A DNA stretch of 64,000 nucleotides, taken from Methylomicrobium lacus_A (GTDB lineage Bacteria; Pseudomonadota; Gammaproteobacteria; Methylococcales; Methylomonadaceae). The translations under genes and the position numbers were made by a program. A model generated the notes under the pieces. The model had not been told where the DNA came from, ran no database searches, and was given only the letters and a program-made list of their open reading frames with translations. Positions 28,697-37,315 of this stretch are shown here, in pieces (positions within the stretch are counted from its first letter, which is position 1; every line of letters begins with the position of its first letter). The stretch lies in assembly GCF_041897535.1 (NCBI RefSeq), contig NZ_CP169217.1, forward strand, positions 4,278,001 to 4,342,000, given 5' to 3'.

Positions 28697-30193
28697 ATGA
28701 ACAATCAAGATAAACGTATCGTGATCATCGGTGCCGGCCTCGGCGGCCTCTCCGCCGCGATAGCGCTGGCGAGCGAGGGCTTCGACGTCGAACTGGTCGA
28801 AAAAAACGCGAAGGTAGGCGGCAAACTGAACATTCTCTACAAGGACGGCTTCACCTTCGATCTCGGGCCGTCTATCCTGACCATGCCGCATATCTTCGAA
28901 GCGCTGTTCACTCGCGCAGGCAAAAAGATGTCGGATTATGTCGAGATTCAAGCCGTCGAACCGCACTGGCGCAACTTCTTCGAGGACGGCACGACGATCG
29001 ATTTGATGTCCGAGCCGGAGGCGATGCGGCGCGAACTCGACAAGCTCGGCCCCGAAGTGGCCGCGGAATTCGCCCGCTTCCTTGCCTATTCGAAAAAACT
29101 TTGCACCGAGACCGAAGCCGGTTATTTTGCGAAGGGACTCGACAGTTTCTGGGACCTGATAAGTTTTTACGGACCATTGCGCAGCCTGCTCGGTTTCGAT
29201 GTGTTCCGCTCGATGGACCAGGGTGTCCGCCGCTTCATTTCTAATCCGAAGCTGGTGGATATCCTGAACTATTTCATCAAATACGTCGGTTCGTCGCCCT
29301 ATGATGCGCCGGCACTGATGAACCTGCTGCCACACATCCAGTTCGAATACGGTCTCTGGTACGTCAAAGGCGGCATGTACGGACTGGCGCAGGCACTGGA
29401 GAGGCTTGCTCTGGAGCTCGGCGTGCGCATTCGCTTGAATGCAGAGGTCGCCGAAATCACTCGGGAGGGCTCGCGTGCGACCGGGATCCGTCTGAAAGAT
29501 GGCGAGGTGTTGCCGTCCGATCTGGTCGTCTCGAACATGGAAGTGATTCCGGCGATGAAGCAGTTGCTGAACAGTTCGGAAGCTGCGCTGAACAAGGTGC
29601 GGCGCTTTGAACCGAGCTGCTCGGGGCTCGTGCTGCACCTTGGCGTCGACCGCATCTATCCGCAACTCGCGCATCACAATTTCTTTTATTCGGACAAACC
29701 GCGCGAGCATTTCGACGCCGTGTTTCACCGCAATAAATTGTCCGACGACCCGACCGTTTATCTCGTCGCGCCCTGCAAAACCGACCCCGCACAAGCCCCG
29801 GCCGGTTGTGAAATCATCAAGGTTCTTCCGCACATCCCGCATCTCGATACCGGCAACCCGCTTTCGGCGGAGGATTATCGAGCGTTCCGTGAACGCGTTC
29901 TGGTAAAGCTCGAACGGATGGGGCTGAGCGACTTGCGCCGACACATCGTGACCGAAGAATACTGGACGCCGCACGAGATTCAAGCCCGCTACTTTTCGAA
30001 TCAAGGTTCGATTTACGGCGTTGTTGCCGATCGGTGGAAAAACCTCGGCTTTAAAGCCCCGCAGCGCAGCAGCGAGTTAAAAAACCTCTATTTCGTCGGC
30101 GGCAGCGTCAATCCGGGGGGGGGCATGCCTATGGTAACCTTGTCCGGGCAGTTGGTGCGAGACAAGATTTTGTCGGATTTGGGGCAGGGGTAG
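28697..30193 (+). CDS. crtNb: C30 carotenoid oxidase (4,4'-diapolycopene oxidase, CrtNb/CrtP type)
   Basis: FAD protein of 498 aa of the CrtI/CrtN superfamily. It is closer to Staphylococcus CrtP than to CrtN: DGFTFDLGPSILTMPHIFE, NYFIKYVGSSPYDAPALM, QGLWYVKGG-type region (YGLWYVKGGMYGLAQALE), LAHHNFFYSDKPREHFDAVF and the ending LYFVGGSVNPGGGMPMVTLS. CrtP and CrtNb oxidise the terminal methyl groups of C30 carotenoids to aldehydes. Its ATG directly follows the aldehyde dehydrogenase stop. Together the three genes should give C30 carotenoid aldehydes and acids, the pink-orange pigments of type I methanotrophs. Confidence 0.85.
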   Translation: MNNQDKRIVIIGAGLGGLSAAIALASEGFDVELVEKNAKVGGKLNILYKDGFTFDLGPSILTMPHIFEALFTRAGKKMSDYVEIQAVEPHWRNFFEDGTTIDLMSEPEAMRRELDKLGPEVAAEFARFLAYSKKLCTETEAGYFAKGLDSFWDLISFYGPLRSLLGFDVFRSMDQGVRRFISNPKLVDILNYFIKYVGSSPYDAPALMNLLPHIQFEYGLWYVKGGMYGLAQALERLALELGVRIRLNAEVAEITREGSRATGIRLKDGEVLPSDLVVSNMEVIPAMKQLLNSSEAALNKVRRFEPSCSGLVLHLGVDRIYPQLAHHNFFYSDKPREHFDAVFHRNKLSDDPTVYLVAPCKTDPAQAPAGCEIIKVLPHIPHLDTGNPLSAEDYRAFRERVLVKLERMGLSDLRRHIVTEEYWTPHEIQARYFSNQGSIYGVVADRWKNLGFKAPQRSSELKNLYFVGGSVNPGGGMPMVTLSGQLVRDKILSDLGQG

Positions 30194-30224
30194 GGAAGTG
30201 CTTCGAAGCCACGGAAACGACATG

Positions 30225-30905
30225 TTATTTGCGATTGTGCAAAAAAAGTCCCACCAATCCAGCCAACATAATCGCAATGTATAGCTGTCCACTGATCACT
30301 TCCAGATAGGCAAGTGTTCGCGCCAGCGGCCCAACGGGGGTGATGTCTCCATAGCCCAGGCTGGCCAGAGTCACAAAGCTGAAGTAGAGCAGGGCATCCA
30401 TCGGAGCCTTGCCCTCAACTCCTTCGATACCGTTGAACGACCCTGGCCAAAATTGAAAGATCAAGCCGTACAGGATCGCCCAAATAAGCCCCATCAGCAG
30501 ATAAACGCACATGGCTCCGAAGAGCAGGTTGCGGTCGACCTGAGTGCCTCCGAACACATGCTTGGCTGCAATGACGGCGCTGCTAATGGAAAACAAAAGC
30601 ACTGCCGCGCTTATGCACAATTCGATCGCGATGCTGTCATAAAAAATATTGATGGTGGTGAAGGTAACAGTCAATAAAGCCAGCGCCAATCCGAACCTGA
30701 AACGATTATTTTCGTGAGACAGGCCCCATATTCCAAGCAGCATCAAGACACTGTAGCCCACCCGCAAGGCAATATGCATCAGCAAGGCATTCTCTGCCAA
30801 GGCAGGAATGGTTCTTAGCAGAGGCATCAGCAAGAAAAGAATAAGCAGACCGGATAGAAGGAAAGCGTAATTGCCGGCCTTTGAACGCCGCGTCAGTGTA
30901 GGCAT
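30225..30905 (-). CDS. Potassium-channel-like two-pore-helix ion channel protein
   Basis: Membrane protein of 226 aa with about six hydrophobic segments. The last two frame a pore loop, FVTLASLGYGDITPVGPLARTLAYLEVISGQLYIAIMLAGLVGLFL. The filter reads LGYGD, one change from the usual VGYGD. I chose the ATG at 30905, preceded by GGAGCGAG, over a GTG 36 bases upstream. No cytoplasmic RCK domain is present, since the protein ends just after the last helix. The four earlier helices lack a clear voltage-sensor arginine ladder. It is transcribed away from the glucosidase gene. Confidence 0.8.
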   Translation of the reverse strand: MPTLTRRSKAGNYAFLLSGLLILFLLMPLLRTIPALAENALLMHIALRVGYSVLMLLGIWGLSHENNRFRFGLALALLTVTFTTINIFYDSIAIELCISAAVLLFSISSAVIAAKHVFGGTQVDRNLLFGAMCVYLLMGLIWAILYGLIFQFWPGSFNGIEGVEGKAPMDALLYFSFVTLASLGYGDITPVGPLARTLAYLEVISGQLYIAIMLAGLVGLFLHNRK

Positions 30906-31201
30906 GCAGGGCTCGCTCCCGATAATGAGGGTTTTACACACAGATTCGTTTTATGGCTGTACGGCATCATGTTATCAAAGCGACAGCATTAATCCAGTCC
31001 AAAAGCTGCAATTTCTTTTAAGTGCTTCTGACCAGAAATTTTGCGCTGTTTCTTAAAGTCAATTTGGCCTAAAGTCCAATAGCGAGACTTCTTTATACAG
31101 GAATACAATGCTGGCGTTTCGTCTTAAGACTAACGAATCTGTCTTCTGACAACCCATGAATGGCGTATATGAATGATTACCAAAGCCCACAGGAGTAAGC
31201 T
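30906..31201. other. Divergent intergenic region
   Basis: A 296-base region between the channel gene (minus) and the glucosidase gene (plus). It contains the first copy of the repeated promoter module (31064-31110) and its conserved leader (to about 31170). I see no coding frame, RNA gene or hairpin terminator in the remainder. Confidence 0.6.
31064..31110 (+). promoter_or_regulatory. Repeated promoter module, copy 1
   Basis: TTG-GCCTAAAGTCCAATAGCG, 16 variable bases, then GAATACAATG. The first part is an imperfect palindrome, and TACAAT is a fair -10 box. No -35 consensus stands 17 bases upstream of it, so activation by a protein bound at the palindrome is likely. Similarity to copy 3 continues without gaps for about 60 bases downstream. 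It lies 92 bases before the glucosidase ATG. Confidence 0.6.
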
Positions 31202-33943
31202 ATGACACTGGAGCAAATTAGGCTACAAGAAGCTCGCAATAGCAATATTCCCTGGAAAAAATGGGGGCCCTATCTGAGCGAGCGCCAGTGGGGTACCGTG
31301 CGGGAAGACTATAGCTCTAATGGCGACGCCTGGAATTATTTTACGCACGATCAGGCGCGCTCACGCGCCTATCGCTGGGGAGAGGACGGCTTGGGCGGTA
31401 TTTCGGACGACCATCAAATTCTTTGCTTTGCTCTGGCATTATGGAACGGCAAAGACCCCATCCTGAAGGAACGGCTGTTCGGCCTGACCAACAGCGAGGG
31501 CAATCATGGCGAGGATGTGAAGGAGTATTACTTCTACCTCGACAGTACGCCCACCCATTCCTACATGAAATATCTGTACAAGTATCCGCAGGCGGCTTAT
31601 CCCTATGAAGATCTGATCAGAACCAACCGGCAGCGGAGCCGGAATGAGTTGGAATATGAGCTTCTGGATACCGGCATTTTTGACGAAGACCGCTATTTCG
31701 ATGTGTTTGTCGAATATGCCAAAGGGGATGCCGAGGATATACTGATCAAAATCAGCGTCGCCAACCGTGGCCCGGAAGCGGCGTCCCTGCATCTGTTGCC
31801 GACGCTCTGGTTCCGCAATACCTGGTCTTGGTCGGACGGCGGCAGCAAACCGGTACTGCAACAGTTCGGTAATGCCGATCGCAGCATCGTGCATGCTCGT
31901 CATACCGACCCGTTCTTTCAGGAATTCCTGGACGACTACTATCTCTACTGCGATGGCAATATACCGCTGTTGTTTACCGAGAATGAAACCAACAATGCCC
32001 GCCTCTTTGCAGGCCAGAATGCCGGTCCTTGCGTGAAGGATGGCATCAACAATTATCTCTTGCACGGACAGCAGGATGCGGTCAATTCGGCTCAGATCGG
32101 GACAAAGGTCTCCTCGCACTATCAATTGACCGTGGGTGTCGGGGAAACGCAAGTGGTTCGGCTGCGCCTGACCCGTAAAGCACCGGCCCAGTTGGAAACG
32201 CCGTTCGCGGGTTTCGATAACGTTTTCCAAACGCGCTTGCAGGAAGCCGATGCCTTTTATCACGAAGTTATTCCAACGGTCATCGAGGAAACCGATCCGG
32301 ATCGGGCCAATCTGATGCGCCAAGCGCTCGCCGGCATGTTGTGGTCGAAGCAATATTTCTACTATGGCGTGGACAAATGGCTGGAGGAACACAACGTCAC
32401 CCCGTGGTCCGGAGCGGAAGAACGTCAGCGGATTCGCAACGGCGAATGGTACCACGCTTACTGCGATGACATCATCTCGATGCCGGACAAGTGGGAATAC
32501 CCCTGGTTTGCGGCCTGGGACCTGGCGTTCCATATGATGCCGTTGTCGATTGTGGACTCGGACTTTGCCAAATCGCAGTTGGATTTGATGCTGCGTAACG
32601 ACTACCTGCACCCGAACGGGCAAATCCCGGCGTATGAGTGGAATTTTGGCGACGTGAATCCACCCGTGCATGCTTTCGCCACCATGCAAATCTATCTGAT
32701 GGACAAGGCGCGCAATGACGGCAAGGGCGATATCGACTTTCTGAAGTATGCCTTTTCGAAACTGCTGGTCAACTTCACCTGGTGGATCAACCGCAAGGAT
32801 AGGAACGGTAACAATGTCTTTGAAGGCGGCTTCCTGGGGCTGGATAACATCGGGGTATTCGACCGCAGTTCGCCCTTGCCCACCGGGGGCTACCTGGAGC
32901 AGGCGGACGGCACCGCCTGGATGATCTTTTTCAGTCAGCAGATGCTCAGGATTGCCGTCGAACTGGCGGTTCACGACACCCTGTACGAAGAATTCGTCAG
33001 CAAATTTTTCGAGCATACGATGTGGATTGCCGGGGCGATGGACCGTCTGGGCGAGCATCGGGATGAAATGTGGGATGAGGAGGACGGTTTCTTTTACGAT
33101 GTCCTGCGCCTGCCGGATGGCACGGCGATGCGTTTGAAGGTGCGCTCGATGGTGGGGCTGCTGCCTCTGGCGGCCGTGGCTCTGTTTGAAGAAGCGGACT
33201 TTAAGCACTTGCCCAACTTCGTCCAGCATGCCCAAGTCTTTTACCGCCGCCACCCCGAACTCTTGACGAATATGCACCTGCCCAGTCAGCCTGGCATAGC
33301 GGGTAGGCGCATGCTGTCGGTGTTCAACGAGCAGAAATTGCGCCGGGTGCTCGCCAAAATGCTGGATGAAAACGAGTTCTTCAGCCCTTATGGCATCCGC
33401 TCGCTGTCCCGCCATCACCTGGAGCATCCGTTTGTGTTTCATTACGCGGGTCAGGAGTTCCGCGTGGATTACCTGCCGGGAGATTCGAATACCGGCATGT
33501 TCGGCGGCAACTCCAATTGGCGGGGGCCGGTCTGGATGCCCGTTAATTTCTTGCTCCACGTTGCATTGATACGGCTCTATGCCTACTATGGCGATGCATT
33601 TACGGTGGAATGTCCGACCGGCTCGGGACAGTACATGACCCTGTTTGAGGTGGCGCAGGAACTGAGTAGACGCCTGACCAACATTTTCCTCCGCAATGGC
33701 GATGGCCATCGACCGGTCTATGGGGGATGCGAAAAATTCCAAACAGACCCTTATTGGAAGGACCTGGTTCTGTTCTACGAATATTTCCACGGCGACAATG
33801 GAGCCGGCATCGGCGCCAGTCACCAGACCGGTTGGACGGGTTGCATCGCTCGCGTCATTCAAGGCATGGGCGATATAACGAAAGAAGTCGTGACCGGTCC
33901 GGATGCCGAGATGGCGGCAATAAAGAAGACGGTTGGCAAGTGA
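31202..33943 (+). CDS. GH63/MGH1-like glucosidase family protein
   Basis: Protein of 913 aa without signal peptide. The N-terminus (RNSNIPWKKWGPYLSERQWGTVREDYS) and the sugar-binding stretches WEYPWFAAWDLAFHMMPLSIVD, YEWNFGDVNPPVHAFA and SNWRGPVWMPVNFLL belong to the family often annotated as glucosidase or mannosylglycerate-hydrolase-like, with an (alpha/alpha)6 barrel. Acidic candidates for catalysis are the Asp in AAWDLAF and a late Glu. AGGAG lies six bases before the ATG. It is followed by a GH13 protein gene, so both probably act on a cytoplasmic alpha-glucoside or osmolyte. The exact substrate cannot be told. Confidence 0.82.
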   Translation: MTLEQIRLQEARNSNIPWKKWGPYLSERQWGTVREDYSSNGDAWNYFTHDQARSRAYRWGEDGLGGISDDHQILCFALALWNGKDPILKERLFGLTNSEGNHGEDVKEYYFYLDSTPTHSYMKYLYKYPQAAYPYEDLIRTNRQRSRNELEYELLDTGIFDEDRYFDVFVEYAKGDAEDILIKISVANRGPEAASLHLLPTLWFRNTWSWSDGGSKPVLQQFGNADRSIVHARHTDPFFQEFLDDYYLYCDGNIPLLFTENETNNARLFAGQNAGPCVKDGINNYLLHGQQDAVNSAQIGTKVSSHYQLTVGVGETQVVRLRLTRKAPAQLETPFAGFDNVFQTRLQEADAFYHEVIPTVIEETDPDRANLMRQALAGMLWSKQYFYYGVDKWLEEHNVTPWSGAEERQRIRNGEWYHAYCDDIISMPDKWEYPWFAAWDLAFHMMPLSIVDSDFAKSQLDLMLRNDYLHPNGQIPAYEWNFGDVNPPVHAFATMQIYLMDKARNDGKGDIDFLKYAFSKLLVNFTWWINRKDRNGNNVFEGGFLGLDNIGVFDRSSPLPTGGYLEQADGTAWMIFFSQQMLRIAVELAVHDTLYEEFVSKFFEHTMWIAGAMDRLGEHRDEMWDEEDGFFYDVLRLPDGTAMRLKVRSMVGLLPLAAVALFEEADFKHLPNFVQHAQVFYRRHPELLTNMHLPSQPGIAGRRMLSVFNEQKLRRVLAKMLDENEFFSPYGIRSLSRHHLEHPFVFHYAGQEFRVDYLPGDSNTGMFGGNSNWRGPVWMPVNFLLHVALIRLYAYYGDAFTVECPTGSGQYMTLFEVAQELSRRLTNIFLRNGDGHRPVYGGCEKFQTDPYWKDLVLFYEYFHGDNGAGIGASHQTGWTGCIARVIQGMGDITKEVVTGPDAEMAAIKKTVGK

Positions 33944-34057
33944 TGATGAAGTTTTGAAGGCGGAGGCCGGGCCAGTCATGTTGATTGTTGGCAGGCGTCC
34001 CCAAAACGCAGCATCCTGCACCGCTAAAATTTTACCGATTTCATTGAGGGGGAAATC

Positions 34058-35539
34058 ATGAATAGTGTCCTCTATCCTTCCCTTTATCAAATCAATACGC
34101 GTGTCTGGCTCAATCGATTGTCACGCCAAATCGGCCGCCCGGCGACGCTGGACGACATTCCCGATGCCGAACTGGATCAACTGGCGAATCTGGGCTTTGA
34201 CTGGCTTTACTGCCTCAGCGTCTGGCAAACCGGAGAAGCAGGGCGCAAGGTCTCCCGTTCCAATCCGCAATGGCTCGCCGAATACCGGGAGCTTTTACCG
34301 GACTTGCGGGAAAACGATATCTGCGGTTCCGGCTTTGCGGTAACCGCTTATACCCTCAACAATTTATTGGGGGAGCCGGAAGCATTGGCACGCCTGCGCG
34401 GCCGCCTGCACCAACGGGGCCTCAAATTGATGCTGGATTTTGTGCCCAACCATACCGCGCCGGACCATCCCTGGGTGCAGGCGCACCCGGAGTATTATGT
34501 TTCCGGCACGGAAGAGCAACTTATCGGGCAGCCGCAAAACTATGTCAAATTGGACTTGACCCAAGGGCCGGCTATTTTGGCATTCGGCCGCGACCCGTAT
34601 TTTGACGGCTGGCCGGATACCCTGCAGCTCAATTACGGCAACCCAGCCTTTCAGCTCGCGCAAATCGATGAGTTGTTAAAAATTGCCCAAAGCTGCGACG
34701 GTCTGCGCTGCGACATGGCGATGCTGGCATTACCGGACATCTTTGAACGCACCTGGGGCATCGCCGCTGAACCTTTTTGGCCTACGGCTACCCGGAAGGT
34801 GCGGGAAGAACATCCGGATTTCGTATTCATGGCTGAGGTTTACTGGGATATGGAATGGACGCTGCAACAGCAAGGCTTCGATTACACCTACGACAAGCGG
34901 TTATACGACCGCTTGCGCGGGAAGCAGGCCGGACCTGTGCGGCTACATTTCTGGGCGGACATGGATTACCAGAAAAAGTCCGCCCGTTTTTTAGAGAACC
35001 ACGATGAACCCCGTGCCGCCGCGACCTTTCCGGCGCACGTCCATCAAGCCGCCGCCGTCTTGACCTATTTCAACCCCGGCCTGCGCTTCTTTCATGAGGG
35101 GCAATTGCAAGGATGGCCGAAGAAAATTTCGGTCCACCTCTGTCGAGGTCAGGAACAACCCACCGATACGGAATTGCAGGAATTTTATCGTCATCTCCTC
35201 GATGCTTTGCGGCTGGATGTGTTCCGCAATGGGGTTTGGCAGTTGCTGGAATGCAAACGGGCATGGGAGGGCAATTGGACATCGGAGTGCCTGATTGCCT
35301 TTGCTTGGCGAGGCCAGGATGGGCAACAAGCGATCGTTGCGGTTAACTACGCGCCGAACCAGAGCCAGTGTTATCTCCCGTTACCTTTGCCAAATGCCGA
35401 TGGTTGCGTCTATGAGCTTAAAAATTTAATGGGCTCGGACAGTTATGATCGCAGTGGTGATAGCCTGCTTTCGCCCGGCCTTTATCTGGACTTACCGCCA
35501 TGGGGTTATGGCGTATTTGAATTGATCCGAAAGGGATAA
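34058..35539 (+). CDS. GH13 alpha-amylase-family glycosidase
   Basis: Protein of 493 aa without signal peptide. Four conserved GH13 regions are present: DFVPNHTAPDH, GLRCDMAML (nucleophile Asp), VFMAEVYWDMEW (acid/base Glu) and FLENHDEPR (third Asp). The C-terminal beta domain ends in LPPWGYGVFELIRKG. It begins 115 bases after the glucosidase gene, with a good GAGGGGGA ribosome site. The short barrel, lack of CBM and cytoplasmic location favour a small-substrate enzyme (trehalose-, sucrose- or maltosaccharide-type) rather than a starch-degrading amylase. It probably shares a transcript with the upstream gene. Confidence 0.85.
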   Translation: MNSVLYPSLYQINTRVWLNRLSRQIGRPATLDDIPDAELDQLANLGFDWLYCLSVWQTGEAGRKVSRSNPQWLAEYRELLPDLRENDICGSGFAVTAYTLNNLLGEPEALARLRGRLHQRGLKLMLDFVPNHTAPDHPWVQAHPEYYVSGTEEQLIGQPQNYVKLDLTQGPAILAFGRDPYFDGWPDTLQLNYGNPAFQLAQIDELLKIAQSCDGLRCDMAMLALPDIFERTWGIAAEPFWPTATRKVREEHPDFVFMAEVYWDMEWTLQQQGFDYTYDKRLYDRLRGKQAGPVRLHFWADMDYQKKSARFLENHDEPRAAATFPAHVHQAAAVLTYFNPGLRFFHEGQLQGWPKKISVHLCRGQEQPTDTELQEFYRHLLDALRLDVFRNGVWQLLECKRAWEGNWTSECLIAFAWRGQDGQQAIVAVNYAPNQSQCYLPLPLPNADGCVYELKNLMGSDSYDRSGDSLLSPGLYLDLPPWGYGVFELIRKG

Positions 35540-35577
35540 CGGACTTAATCCTGCGGATCAAGCACAGGAGAGATGTT

Positions 35578-35871
35578 ATGAATCGAAAGACTTGTTTTCA
35601 GGTTGGCAACTTAGCCTTGGTTTTTGCTGCAGTCGGAGCGCTGATTTGGTCTGCGCCGACTTATTCCGAAACGGCTGGCATGGAAAGGCGGGATGATCGC
35701 CGGGATGACAGGCAGGGAGAGCAGGACATAAGGCAGGAAGGTCGAGACGTTGCAAGGGAGGTCAAAGATCGATGCCGCGATGCCGGTGCGAGTGGGCCGG
35801 AATGTCGGCAAGAAAAACGTGATGTCAAACAAAAAACCCGCGAATCCGCGCGGGGCTCCAAAATAGACTGA
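35578..35871 (+). CDS. Small secreted charged protein, function unknown
   Basis: Protein of 97 aa. A signal peptide (about residues 1-32, ending APTYSETA) precedes a mature part very rich in Arg, Asp, Glu and Gln (ERRDDRRDDRQGEQDIRQEGRD) with two cysteines about twelve residues apart. AGGAGAG stands before the ATG. It starts 38 bases after the GH13 gene and may belong to that transcript. The composition suggests an unstructured or helical periplasmic protein. I do not recognise a family. Confidence 0.65.
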   Translation: MNRKTCFQVGNLALVFAAVGALIWSAPTYSETAGMERRDDRRDDRQGEQDIRQEGRDVAREVKDRCRDAGASGPECRQEKRDVKQKTRESARGSKID

Positions 35872-36021
35872 TTCGGATTTAACTGCAGCTGAATGTCTGT
35901 AGGGGACAGGTAAACTTGTTTTTGAGCCAGTCAAAGTGTGCAGGATGGTGTCCGCTTAACTTTCAGGTGGAGACTATGGACGACGATACTCCGGGTTGCA
36001 CACCGCTTGGGTTTAATAAGA

Positions 36022-36291
36022 TTAGCGTTGTGCATCCCTTCGCCCTTGTTCGTACGCGCGTTGTTCGGATTCTTTGTGTTTGCCATACAAATACCCACCC
36101 ACGACGCCAGCGCCTGCTCCGATGGCAGCTCCCATGCCGGCATTGCCTGCGATCGCACCAATGATCGCTCCTCCTGCCGCACCGCCCAAGCCTCCGGTTA
36201 CAGTGCGTTGCTGAGTATCCGACATGCCGGCGCAACCTGACAAATGGGTAATGGCCCATATTGCTATGACTAAAATCGAAAATATTTTCAT
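36022..36291 (-). CDS. Glycine-zipper outer-membrane lipoprotein
   Basis: Protein of 89 aa. The signal peptide ends in a lipobox-like LSGC, and the mature part is a glycine zipper: GGLGGAAGGAIIGAIAGNAGMGAAIGAGAGVVGGYLYG. This is followed by a charged tail (KHKESEQRAYEQGRRDAQR). The ATG at 36291 has GAGG nine bases upstream and is preferred to a TTG nine bases earlier. Such proteins (YMGG/SlyB/OsmB-like) sit in the outer membrane and are often stress-induced. Its role is unknown. Confidence 0.75.
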   Translation of the reverse strand: MKIFSILVIAIWAITHLSGCAGMSDTQQRTVTGGLGGAAGGAIIGAIAGNAGMGAAIGAGAGVVGGYLYGKHKESEQRAYEQGRRDAQR

Positions 36292-36311
36292 GTTGTGCAA
36301 TCCTCTTTATT

Positions 36312-36695
36312 TTATTTTTTACATGGGTATTTTTCGGTTAAAAATCTGAATTCGGTTTCGACCGGGATATCGTTCATGTATTCGGGGTGTTTCTGCGCCC
36401 ATGAAATAAACAGGGCAATTGTCTCGTTGCGAGATGGCTTAGGGTCTGGAACACAGAACATCTTCAGTTCCTGTTTATCTGCTGTCTGGGCTAGATAGTA
36501 TTGATAGGCTCCGACTAAATAACCATGGCAAAAATGGATGGCTTCCCGATAATGGGGGTCTTGCGGCGATGCCGCGCAGAGGTTGATTAAGTTTTGTGTC
36601 TTCTGGGCTACGAAGTCCTGATCCGTAACGCCAGCTGTCGCAGAGCCATTAGCCAATAAAGCAAGCAATAACAGGGAAATTAGATGTTTTAGTTT
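36312..36695 (-). CDS. Rap1a/Tai-like secreted protein
   Basis: Protein of 127 aa with a cleavable signal peptide (to about ANGSATAG). The mature part has the cysteine pattern of the Rap1a/Tai family: LCAASPQD...AIHFCHGYLVGAYQYY, FCVPDPK...ETIALFISWAQKHPEYM and a final YPCKK. Rap1a and Tai proteins are periplasmic immunity proteins against type VI secretion amidases, but many homologues stand alone with no effector, as here. The ATG at 36695 with GAGG upstream is preferred to an earlier frame start. It reads in the same direction as the glycine-zipper gene, 20 bases away. Confidence 0.7.
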   Translation of the reverse strand, partial: KLKHLISLLLLALLANGSATAGVTDQDFVAQKTQNLINLCAASPQDPHYREAIHFCHGYLVGAYQYYLAQTADKQELKMFCVPDPKPSRNETIALFISWAQKHPEYMNDIPVETEFRFLTEKYPCKK

Positions 36696-36914
36696 CATAA
36701 GTAAAATATCCTCAGGTAAGGTATTTTGGTTCTTATGCAAGATAGATTCTCCACAAAAACTAAAGTTTCTTTTAAATGCATTGTGATGGCAATTTCACTT
36801 TATCGAAAATCAGCCTCTGGCAAATTTCACGGTAAATTATCTTGTAAAGCAGGCGCTGAAGGTGATAAATTTTGGCAGCGTTTTTCAATCTCTATTTAAA
36901 TCCGAGGCATAACA

Positions 36915-37187
36915 ATGAGAAATTGGTCATTATTCTTGTTAATTCTTCTGCCGCCATTGGTTGGCAATGCTGAAAAAAAACCGCTTGATCTCAAATTGGA
37001 TTCTTCGCGTTTTTATAAAGAGGCTGCCGAAGAATCTTCTTGGATGCATGACGAAAATTATCAGTCTTCCGAGAAGCAGTCATCGAATCACTGTCAGGAG
37101 CTGAGAAAGAAAATTAATGCCTTGAAGGGTAAACCGCAACGCAAATTTGCTTTACAGCAGCGTTATGACTCCGAGTGTTTAAGATGA
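36915..37187 (+). CDS. Small secreted protein, function unknown
   Basis: Protein of 90 aa with an N-terminal signal peptide (MRNWSLFLLILLPPLVGNA). The mature part is polar, with two cysteines and a basic C-terminal half (CQELRKKINALKGKPQRKFALQQRYDSECLR). GAGG lies eight bases before the ATG. I recognise no family. It stands alone between minus-strand genes. The two cysteines could form a disulphide in the periplasm. Confidence 0.6.
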   Translation: MRNWSLFLLILLPPLVGNAEKKPLDLKLDSSRFYKEAAEESSWMHDENYQSSEKQSSNHCQELRKKINALKGKPQRKFALQQRYDSECLR

Positions 37188-37315
37188 GAAATATTTTATA
37201 ACCGGCAAAGACGGCTTCGAAACTCGGATACCTTTCGTCCGCTGCCTTTACTCATGGACGTACCGGTTACAGAGCTAGCCGATGGCGTCCACTTTTGATG
37301 GTCTAGCTCAAGGTC

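Noticed and set aside
28484..30004. An open minus-strand frame of 506 codons opposite crtNb
   Set aside because: Antisense shadow of a gene with strong CrtP-like motifs.
31439..34090. An open minus-strand frame of 883 codons opposite the glucosidase gene
   Set aside because: It has no protein-family pattern, runs exactly antisense to a gene with clear GH63-like motifs, and arises from codon bias.
36780..36800. CRP-like site (TGTGA ... TCAC)
   Set aside because: The half-sites are eight bases apart instead of six, and it is not placed at a promoter I can define.
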